A stretch of DNA of 35,318 nucleotides. Source: Streptomyces sp. (GTDB lineage Bacteria > Actinomycetota > Actinomycetes > Streptomycetales > Streptomycetaceae). A model generated the notes under the pieces. The model did no database searches. It saw nothing but the letters and a program-made list of their open reading frames with translations, and was not told the origin of the DNA. Numbering within the stretch: the stretch's first letter is position 1; every line of letters starts with the position of its first letter. Where the stretch lies: contig NZ_JAEKKT010000190.1 in assembly GCF_019510245.1 (NCBI RefSeq), positions 1 through 35,318 on the forward strand, in the 5' to 3' direction. Position numbers and translations under genes: made by a program. Of this stretch, positions 8,012 to 14,710 are shown piece by piece.

Positions 8012-8959
8012 TCAGTGCTGCACGAACACGTAGTCCGCCCGGTAGGGGACGCCTACGACGGCACCCGGGGCGCAGGAGCCGGCCGGGGCGACGCCCCCGA
8101 CGGTGTTGAGGCGCAGGATCTCGCCGGTGCGGGCGAGCAGCCCGTGCTTCTTGCCGGACGAGGTGGTCTTGAGGTCCAGTTCGGGGATGTTGCCGGTGCC
8201 GTTCGCGGTCTTGGTCAGGACGGTTCCGGTGACCGCGGTGCCGTCGGGTGCGACCCACTGCGGGGTACCGGAGTTCGGTGCGACGAAGGAGTGGCGGATG
8301 CCGCCGCCGAGCTCGGCGCTGACGTCGCGCTGGGCGAAGGCGTAGCCGCCGCCGTCGGCGGGCTTGCACTCGTAGATCTGCTTGCCGGTGACGACGGAGG
8401 CCTGGAAGCCGCCCTTGAGGCCGGAGACGGTGGTGACGGCGTGCAGCTGGCCGCGGACGGCTCCGCCCGGGAACTGTGCGGTGTGCAGGTTGGCGTAGAA
8501 GGCTCCGGGGTCGGTGGTGAGCTGAGCGAGCAGGGCCTTGTCGGTGACCTTGACGCTGCCCGTGACGCTGTGGCCCCTGGCTGTCTTCAGCAGTTTCCCG
8601 AAGTCGATTTTTACACCGCCGTTGGTGCCCTTGGCCCCCTGGTGGATGTGCAGGTCCGTGGGCCTGCCGGTGCCGCGCCAGGTCACGGCGACGGTCACCT
8701 TGCCCCCCTTGACCCGGATGAACTCCAGCGCGGCGCCGTCCTTGTCCCCGACGGCGGGCCCACCGGCGACGGGCACCTCGTTGGCACCGCGCAGGCTGGC
8801 GGCGAGGACGACGGAGGCGGTGGAGCGGTGACTGGTGGAGCTGTAGCCGGCGGGGCTGTGACCTGTGGCAGCGGATGCCGGGGCGGCGGCACAGCCGAGC
8901 GCGGTGACGGTGATGGCAGCGGCGACGAGGCTCTTGCGGCGCGTTGCGTCGATGACCAT
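8012..8959 (-). CDS. Secreted CHRD domain-DUF3455 fusion protein
   Basis: 315 aa from ATG 8959, with GGGGAG upstream; an in-frame upstream start (9028) would destroy the signal peptide. Residues 1-30 are a Sec signal peptide (RRKSLVAAAITVTALG, likely cut after ASA). Residues ~50-173 are a CHRD (chordin-type) domain with the hallmark LRGANEVP, DLHIHQG, FYANLHTAQFPGGAVRGQL. Residues ~182-315 match DUF3455: GKQIYECK, WVAPDGTAVTGTV, IPELDLKTTSSG, GEILRLNTVGG, PYRADYVFVQ. Both are beta-rich extracellular modules of unknown biochemical function, usually found separately, so the fusion is notable. A 7-1-7 inverted repeat typical in shape of Fur-family boxes lies 77 bp upstream. Confidence 0.85.
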   Translation of the reverse strand: MVIDATRRKSLVAAAITVTALGCAAAPASAATGHSPAGYSSTSHRSTASVVLAASLRGANEVPVAGGPAVGDKDGAALEFIRVKGGKVTVAVTWRGTGRPTDLHIHQGAKGTNGGVKIDFGKLLKTARGHSVTGSVKVTDKALLAQLTTDPGAFYANLHTAQFPGGAVRGQLHAVTTVSGLKGGFQASVVTGKQIYECKPADGGGYAFAQRDVSAELGGGIRHSFVAPNSGTPQWVAPDGTAVTGTVLTKTANGTGNIPELDLKTTSSGKKHGLLARTGEILRLNTVGGVAPAGSCAPGAVVGVPYRADYVFVQH

Positions 8960-9036
8960 GATTCCGTTTTCTCCCCGTGTATCAGCCGACGCCCCCTGCG
9001 TCGGCTTCTGTGGAGGAGTACGGAACACATCCTGGA

Positions 9037-9051
9037 TTGGACTCAGTCCAA
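9037..9051. promoter_or_regulatory. 7-1-7 inverted repeat, Fur/PerR-box geometry, upstream of CHRD gene
   Basis: TTGGACTCAGTCCAA is a perfect dyad with 7-bp arms and one central base. Fur-family regulators (Fur, PerR, FurA/CatR) bind 7-1-7 repeats. It lies 78-92 bp upstream of the ATG at 8959, a normal place for an operator in a Streptomyces promoter. The regulator is not encoded in the window; the assignment to Fur is inference from shape only. Confidence 0.45.
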
Positions 9052-9112
9052 GCGTGTGGCCCGAGTCACATGGACGGCGCTTTCGGGAGCCGGGCGCCTG
9101 GAGACCGCAGGG

Positions 9113-10123
9113 CTATCCGGCTCGGTGCACCACTGCGTCGCACAGCTCCACCAGCGCCGTCTTCGCGTCGCATTCCGGCAGCGGACCCAGCGCGGCCCGC
9201 GCCTCCTCCGCGTACCGGACCGCGTCCCGGCGAGCCTGCTCCAGCGCCGGATGCGCCCGCAGCGCCGCCAGGGCCTCCGCGTGCCGCGCGTCGTCCGTGA
9301 GGTCGGAGTCCAGCAGCTCGCACAGGGCGATGTCCTCGGCCAGCCCCAGCCGGGCCGCCCGCTCCCGCAGCCGCAGCACCGGAAGGGTGGGCACGCCCTC
9401 GCGCAGGTCGGTCCCCGGGGTCTTCCCGGACTCGTGGGAGTCGGAGGCGATGTCCAGGACGTCGTCGGCGAGCTGGAAGGCGACACCGAGCCGCTCGCCG
9501 TACTGGGTGAGGACGTCGACGACCGTCTCGTCGGCGCCGGACAGCATCGCGCCGAACCGGCAGGAGACCGCCACCAGCGAGCCGGTCTTGCCGCTGAGCA
9601 CGTCGAGGTAGTGATCGACGGGGTCACGGCCGTCCGACGGGCCCGCCGTCTCCAGGATCTGACCGGTCACCAGTCGTTCGAACGCGAGGGCCTGGACCCG
9701 GACCGCCTCGGGACCGAGGTCGGCGAGGATCTGGGAGGCGCGGGCGAAGAGGAAGTCGCCGGTGAGGACCGCCAGCGAATTGCCCCAGCGGGTGTTGGCA
9801 CTGTCGACACCGCGGCGCACGGCGGCCTCGTCCATGACGTCGTCGTGGTACAGCGTGGCCAGGTGCGTGAGCTCGACGACGACGGCCGACGGCACGACAC
9901 CGGGCGCGTACGGGTCGCCGAACTGCGCGGCGAGCATCACCAGCAGCGGACGGAACCGCTTCCCCCCGGCCCGTACGAGGTGCTGCGCGGCCTCCGTGAT
10001 GAACGGGACCTCGCTCTTGGTGGCGTCTAGCAAGCCTTCCTCGACAGCCGTCAATCCGGCCTGGACATCGGCTTCCAGAGCCTGGTCCCGCACGCTCAGC
10101 CCGAACGGCCCGACGACGGTCAC
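9113..10123 (-). CDS. Long-chain trans-polyprenyl diphosphate synthase
   Basis: 336 aa, standard for E-type isoprenyl diphosphate synthases. GGKRFRPL (residues 53-60) binds pyrophosphate; the first Asp-rich motif is DDVMD (94-98), the second DDVLD (220-224), with QLADD preceding it. Residues 4 and 5 before the first motif are Thr90 and Ala89. Small residues there leave the product pocket open, so a long product (C40-C50) is expected rather than FPP or GGPP. In Streptomyces that fits the menaquinone side chain. The GTG start at 10123 has AGGAG 8 nt upstream. The enzyme condenses isopentenyl diphosphate units onto an allylic primer in the cytosol. Monocistronic by layout. Confidence 0.93.
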   Translation of the reverse strand: MTVVGPFGLSVRDQALEADVQAGLTAVEEGLLDATKSEVPFITEAAQHLVRAGGKRFRPLLVMLAAQFGDPYAPGVVPSAVVVELTHLATLYHDDVMDEAAVRRGVDSANTRWGNSLAVLTGDFLFARASQILADLGPEAVRVQALAFERLVTGQILETAGPSDGRDPVDHYLDVLSGKTGSLVAVSCRFGAMLSGADETVVDVLTQYGERLGVAFQLADDVLDIASDSHESGKTPGTDLREGVPTLPVLRLRERAARLGLAEDIALCELLDSDLTDDARHAEALAALRAHPALEQARRDAVRYAEEARAALGPLPECDAKTALVELCDAVVHRAG

Positions 10124-10222
10124 GAGGGGTCTCCTGTCTGCTGGTGTCTACTGGCGATTACGCGGTTTGTCGATAGGTCGCTGCTATCACTCAAGTCAGC
10201 GTATCCGGTCAGGTTTCGATCA

Positions 10223-10259
10223 CCGATAGCGCCCACGGTTACACCCCGGGCGCTATCGG
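10223..10259. promoter_or_regulatory. Perfect hairpin upstream of the prenyl synthase gene
   Basis: CCGATAGCGCCC (10223-10234) and GGGCGCTATCGG (10248-10259) pair perfectly around a 13-nt loop. It lies about 100 bp upstream of the GTG at 10123. In the plus direction it is followed by TTATGTTTTT at about 10269-10278, as an intrinsic terminator would be, yet no plus-strand gene precedes it. It is either an operator, a leader structure of the minus-strand gene, or the end of an unannotated small RNA. Confidence 0.4.
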
Positions 10260-10361
10260 ATCACGACCGTTATGTTTTTGATCAGCCCATACGACCTGAC
10301 ATCTACTGACTTAACAGGAAGTGCGGGCAGTTGTCCCGAACCGCGGCCCAGGCCGTGTCCC

Positions 10362-10409
10362 GCACCGGGCTCCGTACCGGGCCCGGCACCGGGTCCGGAT
10401 CCGGGGAGG
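10362..10409 (+). repeat. Degenerate 12-bp tandem repeat (CCGGG core), four copies
   Basis: Units GCACCGGGCTCC, GTACCGGGCCCG, GCACCGGGTCCG and GATCCGGGGAGG follow one another at 12-bp spacing. The unit is a multiple of three but no supported protein covers it. Likely simple GC-rich repeat in noncoding DNA. Confidence 0.45.
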
Positions 10410-11182
10410 CGCCCGAGGGCCCGCCCGGCGGCGAACCCCCCGGATGACTCCTGCCCGGAAACCGCCCCGCCTCTCCGACCGACGTCACCTGCCCGGGCGT
10501 ACCCCCTCCACCGCCCACCCAAGCCCACGGGGGCGCACCGCGCACCGACGGCGGCACCTCGCCCCCCGTCCAGCCACCCTTCCTCCACGGGACCACGCAC
10601 GTCGAGCTCCCCGTTCCGTCGACCTGCGCCCTCTCGATCCGCATTCCCTTGACCGTCATTCCCTCGGCCGACCTAACAGCACCCCATGCGCGCGCGTCGC
10701 GACCGCACCCCTCCCCGTCGACTCGCAGGGGTGCCGGCACGTGCGGGTTCCCTCCCGGAACGACCCTCCTGACAACGACGTGCATCACGGGGGAGGTTCC
10801 GCTCTCACGGTGGACACGCGCGCCAGGGACTGCCGGTTCCGAGCCCCCTTCCCTCTAGGTGACGAGAATCACGCACGCACACAACGCCCCTCGACACCCG
10901 CCCTGCCAACCGGCCGCCTGGACCTCTCCGTTGGGCACGGCCGGCGACACGCACGCGCACCCGAGGCATCCGAGGTTGACGGAGAAGTTGACGGTTGATT
11001 CGCGATAGCCATCCCTAATCCGACAACTTGGACTATTCGCGCAAATCATCTTCTTCAGGGATCACTCCACGCACCCCACGGAGGCAATCCACGCGAATGC
11101 GAGTGGGTCGACTTTCCGTCGAAACAGGAAAAAGGCGGATTCCGTGAATCCCTGATGTCCGCTTTGCCGCTCTTGCGAATTC

Positions 11183-11196
11183 GTGAAGTAGGTCAC
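11183..11196. promoter_or_regulatory. Candidate Crp/CRP-FNR binding site
   Basis: GTGAAGTAGGTCAC has the symmetric form GTGA-N6-TCAC and fits the motif GTG(N6)GNCAC described for Streptomyces Crp. It lies 414 bp upstream of the transglycosylase ATG and about 215 bp upstream of the riboswitch. Crp together with a c-di-AMP riboswitch controls rpfA in S. coelicolor, which makes the pairing here plausible. The short motif alone could occur by chance. Confidence 0.35.
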
Positions 11197-11337
11197 TCGG
11201 GCACGAATGCCGCAGGCCCGCGAAGGACCCTTCCTTTCCTTTTCCCGTGCGCCAGTTGAGGGTTGGCAGCCGCAAAGGATCAAGTGCCTCATACGGCACA
11301 GACCAAGGTCAATCGGCATGTTGCGTGAATCAGGGTC

Positions 11338-11367
11338 TTGTTTCGTACATGTGCTCTCGCATACGTT
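11338..11367 (+). promoter_or_regulatory. Possible promoter of the riboswitch-transglycosylase transcript
   Basis: TTGTTT (11338-11343), an 18-bp spacer and TACGTT (11362-11367) would start RNA near 11375, about 35 nt before the riboswitch fold. Weak match to the consensus; listed because its position suits the downstream RNA element. Confidence 0.25.
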
Positions 11368-11410
11368 CCGGCTCGCCGGGCGGACGCCGAATCCTGCCGC
11401 CGCCCGTAGT

Positions 11411-11593
11411 GACCCATCGACGAGTTCATTCGCATGGCAGGAGCGGGGGACCCAGGTAAGCCGCCGGACCGGACGGCCGACGTCACAGCACAGACGTCGT
11501 CCCGGAACGGCTAGGGGTGAAGTCGCATTGCCTTCGGGCGGTGCGGCCGGGCACTCCCCGGGCCCGAACCCGACAGCTCACCTCGCAGGCGAC
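11411..11593 (+). promoter_or_regulatory. ydaO/yuaA (cyclic di-AMP) riboswitch
   Basis: The conserved blocks of the class occur in order: GGAGCGGGGGACCCA (11440-11454), a variable stem, AGGGGTGAAGTCGC (11513-11526), then CCCGAACCCGACAGCTCACC (11563-11582) and CTCGCAGGCGA (11582-11592). TCGC (11429-11432) can close the outer stem with GCGA (11589-11592). Cyclic di-AMP binding normally turns expression off in this class. The closing stem ends two bases before the GGAGAGG ribosome site (11594-11600) of the transglycosylase gene, so besides termination a direct effect on translation is possible. In Streptomyces this riboswitch precedes genes for cell-wall hydrolases such as rpfA. Confidence 0.92.
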
Positions 11594-11609
11594 GGAGAGG
11601 AACTTCGCT

Positions 11610-12098
11610 ATGCCTGCTGCCACTCAGCACCGCCGTCCCCGCCGTAACCGCCTCGTCCGCACGCTCGCCGTCGTCGGCACGGGCGCCGCCGTCCTCGCCC
11701 TCCCGCTCATCGGGGCCACGACCGCGTCCGCTGCCGGCTCCTCCACCACGACGGCCTCGACGACCCTCGCCGGGTACCCGAACAACCTCGACGGCTGGAT
11801 CCGCGAGTCGCTCGCGATCATGGCCGAGAAGCACATCCCGGGCACCTACGACGGCATCCACCGCAACGTGATGCGGGAGTCCTCCGGCAACCCGCAGGCC
11901 ATCAACCTCTGGGACTCCAACGCGGCCGCCGGCATCCCCTCCAAGGGCCTGCTCCAGGTGATCGACCCGACGTTCAAGACGTACCACGTGGCCGGCACGT
12001 CGTTCGACATCTACGACCCGGTCGCGAACATCACCGCCGCCTGCAACTACGCCGCAGCGCGGTACGGCTCGATCGACAACGTCCACGGCGCCTACTGA
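11610..12098 (+). CDS. Secreted SLT-type lytic transglycosylase
   Basis: 162 aa from ATG 11610, with GGAGAGG at 11594-11600. The N-terminus RRPRRNRLVRTLAVVGTGAAV is a signal peptide with a likely cut after TASA (residue 41). A Thr/Ser-rich spacer (43-54) precedes a lysozyme-like SLT domain (about 57-162): MRESSGNPQAIN contains the expected catalytic Glu90, followed by SKGLLQVIDPTF (111-122), VANITAACNYAAARYGS (138-154). Such enzymes cleave peptidoglycan glycan strands with formation of 1,6-anhydro ends. No cell-wall-binding domain is attached. It sits directly behind a c-di-AMP riboswitch, linking wall cleavage to osmotic/wall-stress signalling, as for other Streptomyces muralytic genes in germination and growth. 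Confidence 0.93.
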   Translation: MPAATQHRRPRRNRLVRTLAVVGTGAAVLALPLIGATTASAAGSSTTTASTTLAGYPNNLDGWIRESLAIMAEKHIPGTYDGIHRNVMRESSGNPQAINLWDSNAAAGIPSKGLLQVIDPTFKTYHVAGTSFDIYDPVANITAACNYAAARYGSIDNVHGAY

Positions 12099-12111
12099 TC
12101 GGCGTCCCGCA

Positions 12112-12918
12112 TCAGGCGAAGAGTCTTTCGAGGACGACGGCGATGCCGTCGTCCTCGTTCGACGTGGTGATCTCGTCGGCCACCGCCCTGAGTTCGGGGT
12201 GGGCATTGGCCATCGCCACGCCGTAGGCCGCCCACTCGAACATCGGGATGTCGTTGGGCATGTCGCCGAAGGCGACGGCCTGTCCGGGGCTCAGCCCCAG
12301 GCGGTCGGCGGCCAGCGCGAGCCCGGTCGCCTTGGTCACCCCGCACGGCTGCAGTTCGACGGTCCCCGGCCCCGACATCGTGACCGTCGCCAGCGATCCG
12401 ACCACCGAGCGGGCGGTCGAGGCGAGTTCGTCGTCGGACAGCGAGTGATGGCGCAGCAGCACCTTGCTGATGGGGGCGCACCACAGGTCGTCGCGCCGGG
12501 CGACGCGCAGCGCCGGCAGGGTGGGGTGGGGCATCAGATAGCCCGGCTCGATGAGCGTGAGCCCGTCCACGCCGTCCTGGTCGACCGCCGCGTACACCTG
12601 GCCGACCTCGGCCTCGATCTTGCCGAGTGCGGTCTCCGCCAGCTCCCGGTCCAGGGTGACCGACCACAGCAGCCGGTCCGCGCCGGCGTCGTACACCTGC
12701 GCGCCCTGGCCGCAGACCGCGAGTCCCGTGCAGCCGAGGTCGTCGAGGAGGGGGCGCACGCGTGGGGCCGGACGGCCGGTCACCACGAGGTGCTGGGCTC
12801 CGGCTCGGCCGGCCCGGCCGAGCGCGGCGAGCGACCGCTCCGAGAAGGTGTCGTCGCCGCGCAGCAGCGTGCCGTCCAGGTCGGTGGCGATCAGTGAGTA
12901 CGGGGAGGGTGCGGCCAT
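12112..12918 (-). CDS. Cof-type HAD-IIB family phosphatase
   Basis: 268 aa from ATG 12918. Motif I is IATDLDGTLL with nucleophile Asp13 and acid/base Asp15; VVTGRP carries motif II; the conserved lysine is in GVTKATGLALAADRLG; GDMPNDIPMFEWAAYGVAMANA is motif IV, typical of Cof/SupH phosphatases. They dephosphorylate sugar phosphates or cofactors such as pyridoxal phosphate and FMN; the substrate cannot be told here. No ribosome site precedes the ATG, but TATTCT lies exactly 12 to 7 nt upstream, which fits a leaderless mRNA. An in-frame GTG/ATG further upstream (12951) is less likely. It is convergent with the transglycosylase, 13 bp apart. Confidence 0.92.
   Translation of the reverse strand: MAAPSPYSLIATDLDGTLLRGDDTFSERSLAALGRAGRAGAQHLVVTGRPAPRVRPLLDDLGCTGLAVCGQGAQVYDAGADRLLWSVTLDRELAETALGKIEAEVGQVYAAVDQDGVDGLTLIEPGYLMPHPTLPALRVARRDDLWCAPISKVLLRHHSLSDDELASTARSVVGSLATVTMSGPGTVELQPCGVTKATGLALAADRLGLSPGQAVAFGDMPNDIPMFEWAAYGVAMANAHPELRAVADEITTSNEDDGIAVVLERLFA
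12129..12157. terminator. Perfect hairpin inside the 3' end of the HAD gene
   Basis: Thirteen-bp arms (12129-12141 and 12145-12157) pair perfectly around the loop GAT. It lies 31 nt after the transglycosylase stop and within the last codons of the HAD gene, encoding part of NEDDGIAVVLE. With only 13 bp between the convergent genes, this is the only visible terminator for the plus-strand transcript. Confidence 0.55.
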
Positions 12919-12930
12919 GATCAGAGAATA
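12919..12930 (-). promoter_or_regulatory. Possible leaderless -10 element of the HAD gene
   Basis: On the minus strand TATTCT is followed by six bases and then ATG, the spacing expected when transcription begins at the A of the start codon. The -35 region is weak. No Shine-Dalgarno is present, which agrees with leaderless initiation. Confidence 0.3.
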
Positions 12931-13197
12931 CGGACAGCACGGCCCGGGCACTCACCGCCTGTTTCGGCCTCAAGTGGCGCCCGCCGTCTCCGTGATGGGG
13001 CCGTTGCCGGTGGCAGGCGTTACGTCCTCCGAGATGCTGCGGCAGCTGCCCCGGGGGCCCGGCAGGTGATGCGCTGTGTGTCGAGGAGGTCCGGCGGCTC
13101 GGGCTCTGCTTCGACGCCCGGTGCTGCGGGCAGTCCTGGTGGGAGGCGGCCGGGGTGGCGGTTCGATCACGAAGCCCCTCCCCCAGGAACCTGGTGC

Positions 13198-14475
13198 CTA
13201 CTTCGTGGCGCTACTGGAGCCGCGGCGGTTGGTGCGCCACAGCTGGTAGAGGTGCTTCGCGCCCGGACGCACGAACCGGGCGAGCATCGTGACGAACGGC
13301 AGCGGGTCGTCACCCGCCAGCCAGGCCAGCTCGGTCCCGCTCGGCCGCTGCGGTGCGTGCGGCGTCGTGTAGCCGCTGCGGCGGTAGGCGAGGAGGGCGG
13401 GCAGGTCGATGTTCTCCACGAGGTACCGGTGGCCGGCCCGCTGTTCTCCCTCCGGAACGCGACGCCCGGTCAGGTCCAGGTGCATGGCGCGCACGACGTC
13501 CACCCCCGACTCGCTCTCGAAGAGCCGGAACTGGGCGCCCATGCGGGGATTGAAGTCGAGCAGCTTGTACTGCCCGTCGCGCCGGTCGAAGCGCAGGTCG
13601 AGATCGATGATGCCGGTGAAACCGATCTGCTTGATGAAACGCGCGGCGAGGTCGGCGAGTTCCGGGTTGTCGACGACGTACGCGTTCGCGGTCATGCCGG
13701 CGTGCGGCGGCCAGGAGCGGACCTTGACTCCTGTGAACAGGGCGCGCGGAGTGGAGTCGGCATCGAAGTAGGCGTGCACGATCCAGTCCTCGGCCTCCTC
13801 CCTCGGGAGGTACTCCTGGAGGATGACACCCGGATGGGTGCCCCAGTCACGGGCAAGGGTGAGCAGTCCCTCCCGGGTGGCGATCCGCGTCGTCCCGTTG
13901 ACGGCGGGCTGCTTGCGCCGGACGAACGCCTCACGGTTCTTGGCCACGATCGGGAAGCGGGCCTTGTCCGCGAAGTCGACGATCTCGTCGTACGAGTCGG
14001 GGAAGGCGGCCGCCGGGCTCGGGATGCCGTGTTCCACGCACAGTTCGTGCAGGCCCTGCTTGCTCGCCAGCCGGCGGGGCAGTTCCGGGTCGACGCGCGG
14101 GAAGAGGAAGCGGTCGCCGAGCGCGTCCTGATGCTCGGCGATCAGGACGGCGGCCTCCTCGTCGGTGGGGATCAGCACGGCCGGACGGCCGATGCGGCGG
14201 CCGATGCGCAGCAGTCCCTCGACGAGATGGCCCGGTTCCTCGGCGCCTGTTGTCGGCCATACGAACGCCCGTTTGAGATAACGGGACGAAGCCGCCGGCG
14301 TGTACGCGTCCTCTGTGATCGCGTACATGGGAACGCCCAGGCGGCCCAGGCTGCGAATCGCGCCGACCCCGCCGTGATGCAGCGGATAGTCGCCGAACTT
14401 GACGATCAGGCCCGGCACGTCGCGGTCCGCCTCGAACGGCACGCTGACGGCATTCCTGGCCACGGGTCCCCCCAC
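13198..14475 (-). CDS. ATP-grasp domain carboxylate ligase of unknown substrate
   Basis: 425 aa from GTG 14475, preferred because AGGGGG stands 5 nt upstream; a TTG at 14520 would lie upstream of the predicted transcription start. The N-terminal region (VPGLIVKFGDYPLHHGGVGAIRSLGRLGVPMYAI) resembles the pre-ATP-grasp fold. The core shows FPIVAKN, VILQEYLP with a following acidic cluster, the FTGIIDLDLRFDRRDG strand and LLDFNPRMGAQF, which carries the metal-binding Asn and the Arg of the ATP-grasp signature. These enzymes join a carboxylate to an amine or thiol through an acyl phosphate. I cannot name the substrate. It is divergent from fahA, with the promoters apparently overlapping. Confidence 0.85.
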   Translation of the reverse strand: MGGPVARNAVSVPFEADRDVPGLIVKFGDYPLHHGGVGAIRSLGRLGVPMYAITEDAYTPAASSRYLKRAFVWPTTGAEEPGHLVEGLLRIGRRIGRPAVLIPTDEEAAVLIAEHQDALGDRFLFPRVDPELPRRLASKQGLHELCVEHGIPSPAAAFPDSYDEIVDFADKARFPIVAKNREAFVRRKQPAVNGTTRIATREGLLTLARDWGTHPGVILQEYLPREEAEDWIVHAYFDADSTPRALFTGVKVRSWPPHAGMTANAYVVDNPELADLAARFIKQIGFTGIIDLDLRFDRRDGQYKLLDFNPRMGAQFRLFESESGVDVVRAMHLDLTGRRVPEGEQRAGHRYLVENIDLPALLAYRRSGYTTPHAPQRPSGTELAWLAGDDPLPFVTMLARFVRPGAKHLYQLWRTNRRGSSSATK

Positions 14476-14523
14476 GTGTCCCCCTCTACGGACCGGACCC
14501 ACCCCGTCCGTGTCCCCCAAAGG

Positions 14524-14566
14524 ACGCTAAGCCGGAATTGCCTACTCCGACAAGGCCTATTAGGAC
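14524..14566. promoter_or_regulatory. Overlapping divergent promoters of ATP-grasp gene and fahA
   Basis: Minus strand: TTGTCG (14553-14548), 18 bp, TAGCGT (14529-14524). Plus strand: TTGCCT (14538-14543), 17 bp, TAGGAC (14561-14566). Both fit the vegetative Streptomyces type reasonably, and the segment is AT-richer than its surroundings. The plus transcript would have a leader of about 140 nt. Confidence 0.35.
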
Positions 14567-14710
14567 ATTGCGAACTCTTTAGACACTGTCACGACAGGCA
14601 ACTCACCCGTAACGTGTGGCGCGACCACATGAAATGCCGCGCAACGCAATAGCGAGGTCGCCACATGGCCGTCCACCGCGCGGCACGGATGAGAGCGAGG
14701 CAGCCACCCC

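Larger units (their letters stand above)
10124..11410. other. Long intergenic region without a supported protein gene
   Basis: Open frames here lack ribosome sites, recognisable domains and Streptomyces-like third-position G/C bias, so I call none of them. From left to right it holds the promoter side of the prenyl synthase, a perfect 12-bp-arm hairpin (10223-10259), four degenerate 12-bp CCGGG units (10362-10409), a pyrimidine/C-rich stretch to about 10860, and from about 10980 to 11370 a clearly lower-GC segment with small dyads (GGATTC-cgt-GAATCC at 11137-11151) and a Crp-like site (11183-11196). It then runs into the riboswitch of the transglycosylase gene. Confidence 0.6.

Noticed and set aside
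8960..9028. Upstream start (9028) extending the CHRD protein by 23 residues
   Set aside because: The extension would bury the signal peptide; ATG 8959 has a purine-rich ribosome site.
10253..10998. Several open frames on both strands (for example 10272-10652 plus, 10253-10600 minus, 10321-10998 plus)
   Set aside because: Pro/Arg-rich composition, no ribosome site, no domain, and no third-position G/C pattern of Streptomyces genes; best explained as noncoding GC-rich DNA.
11033..11319. Small minus-strand frames in the low-GC block
   Set aside because: No start signal or recognisable protein; the block looks regulatory.
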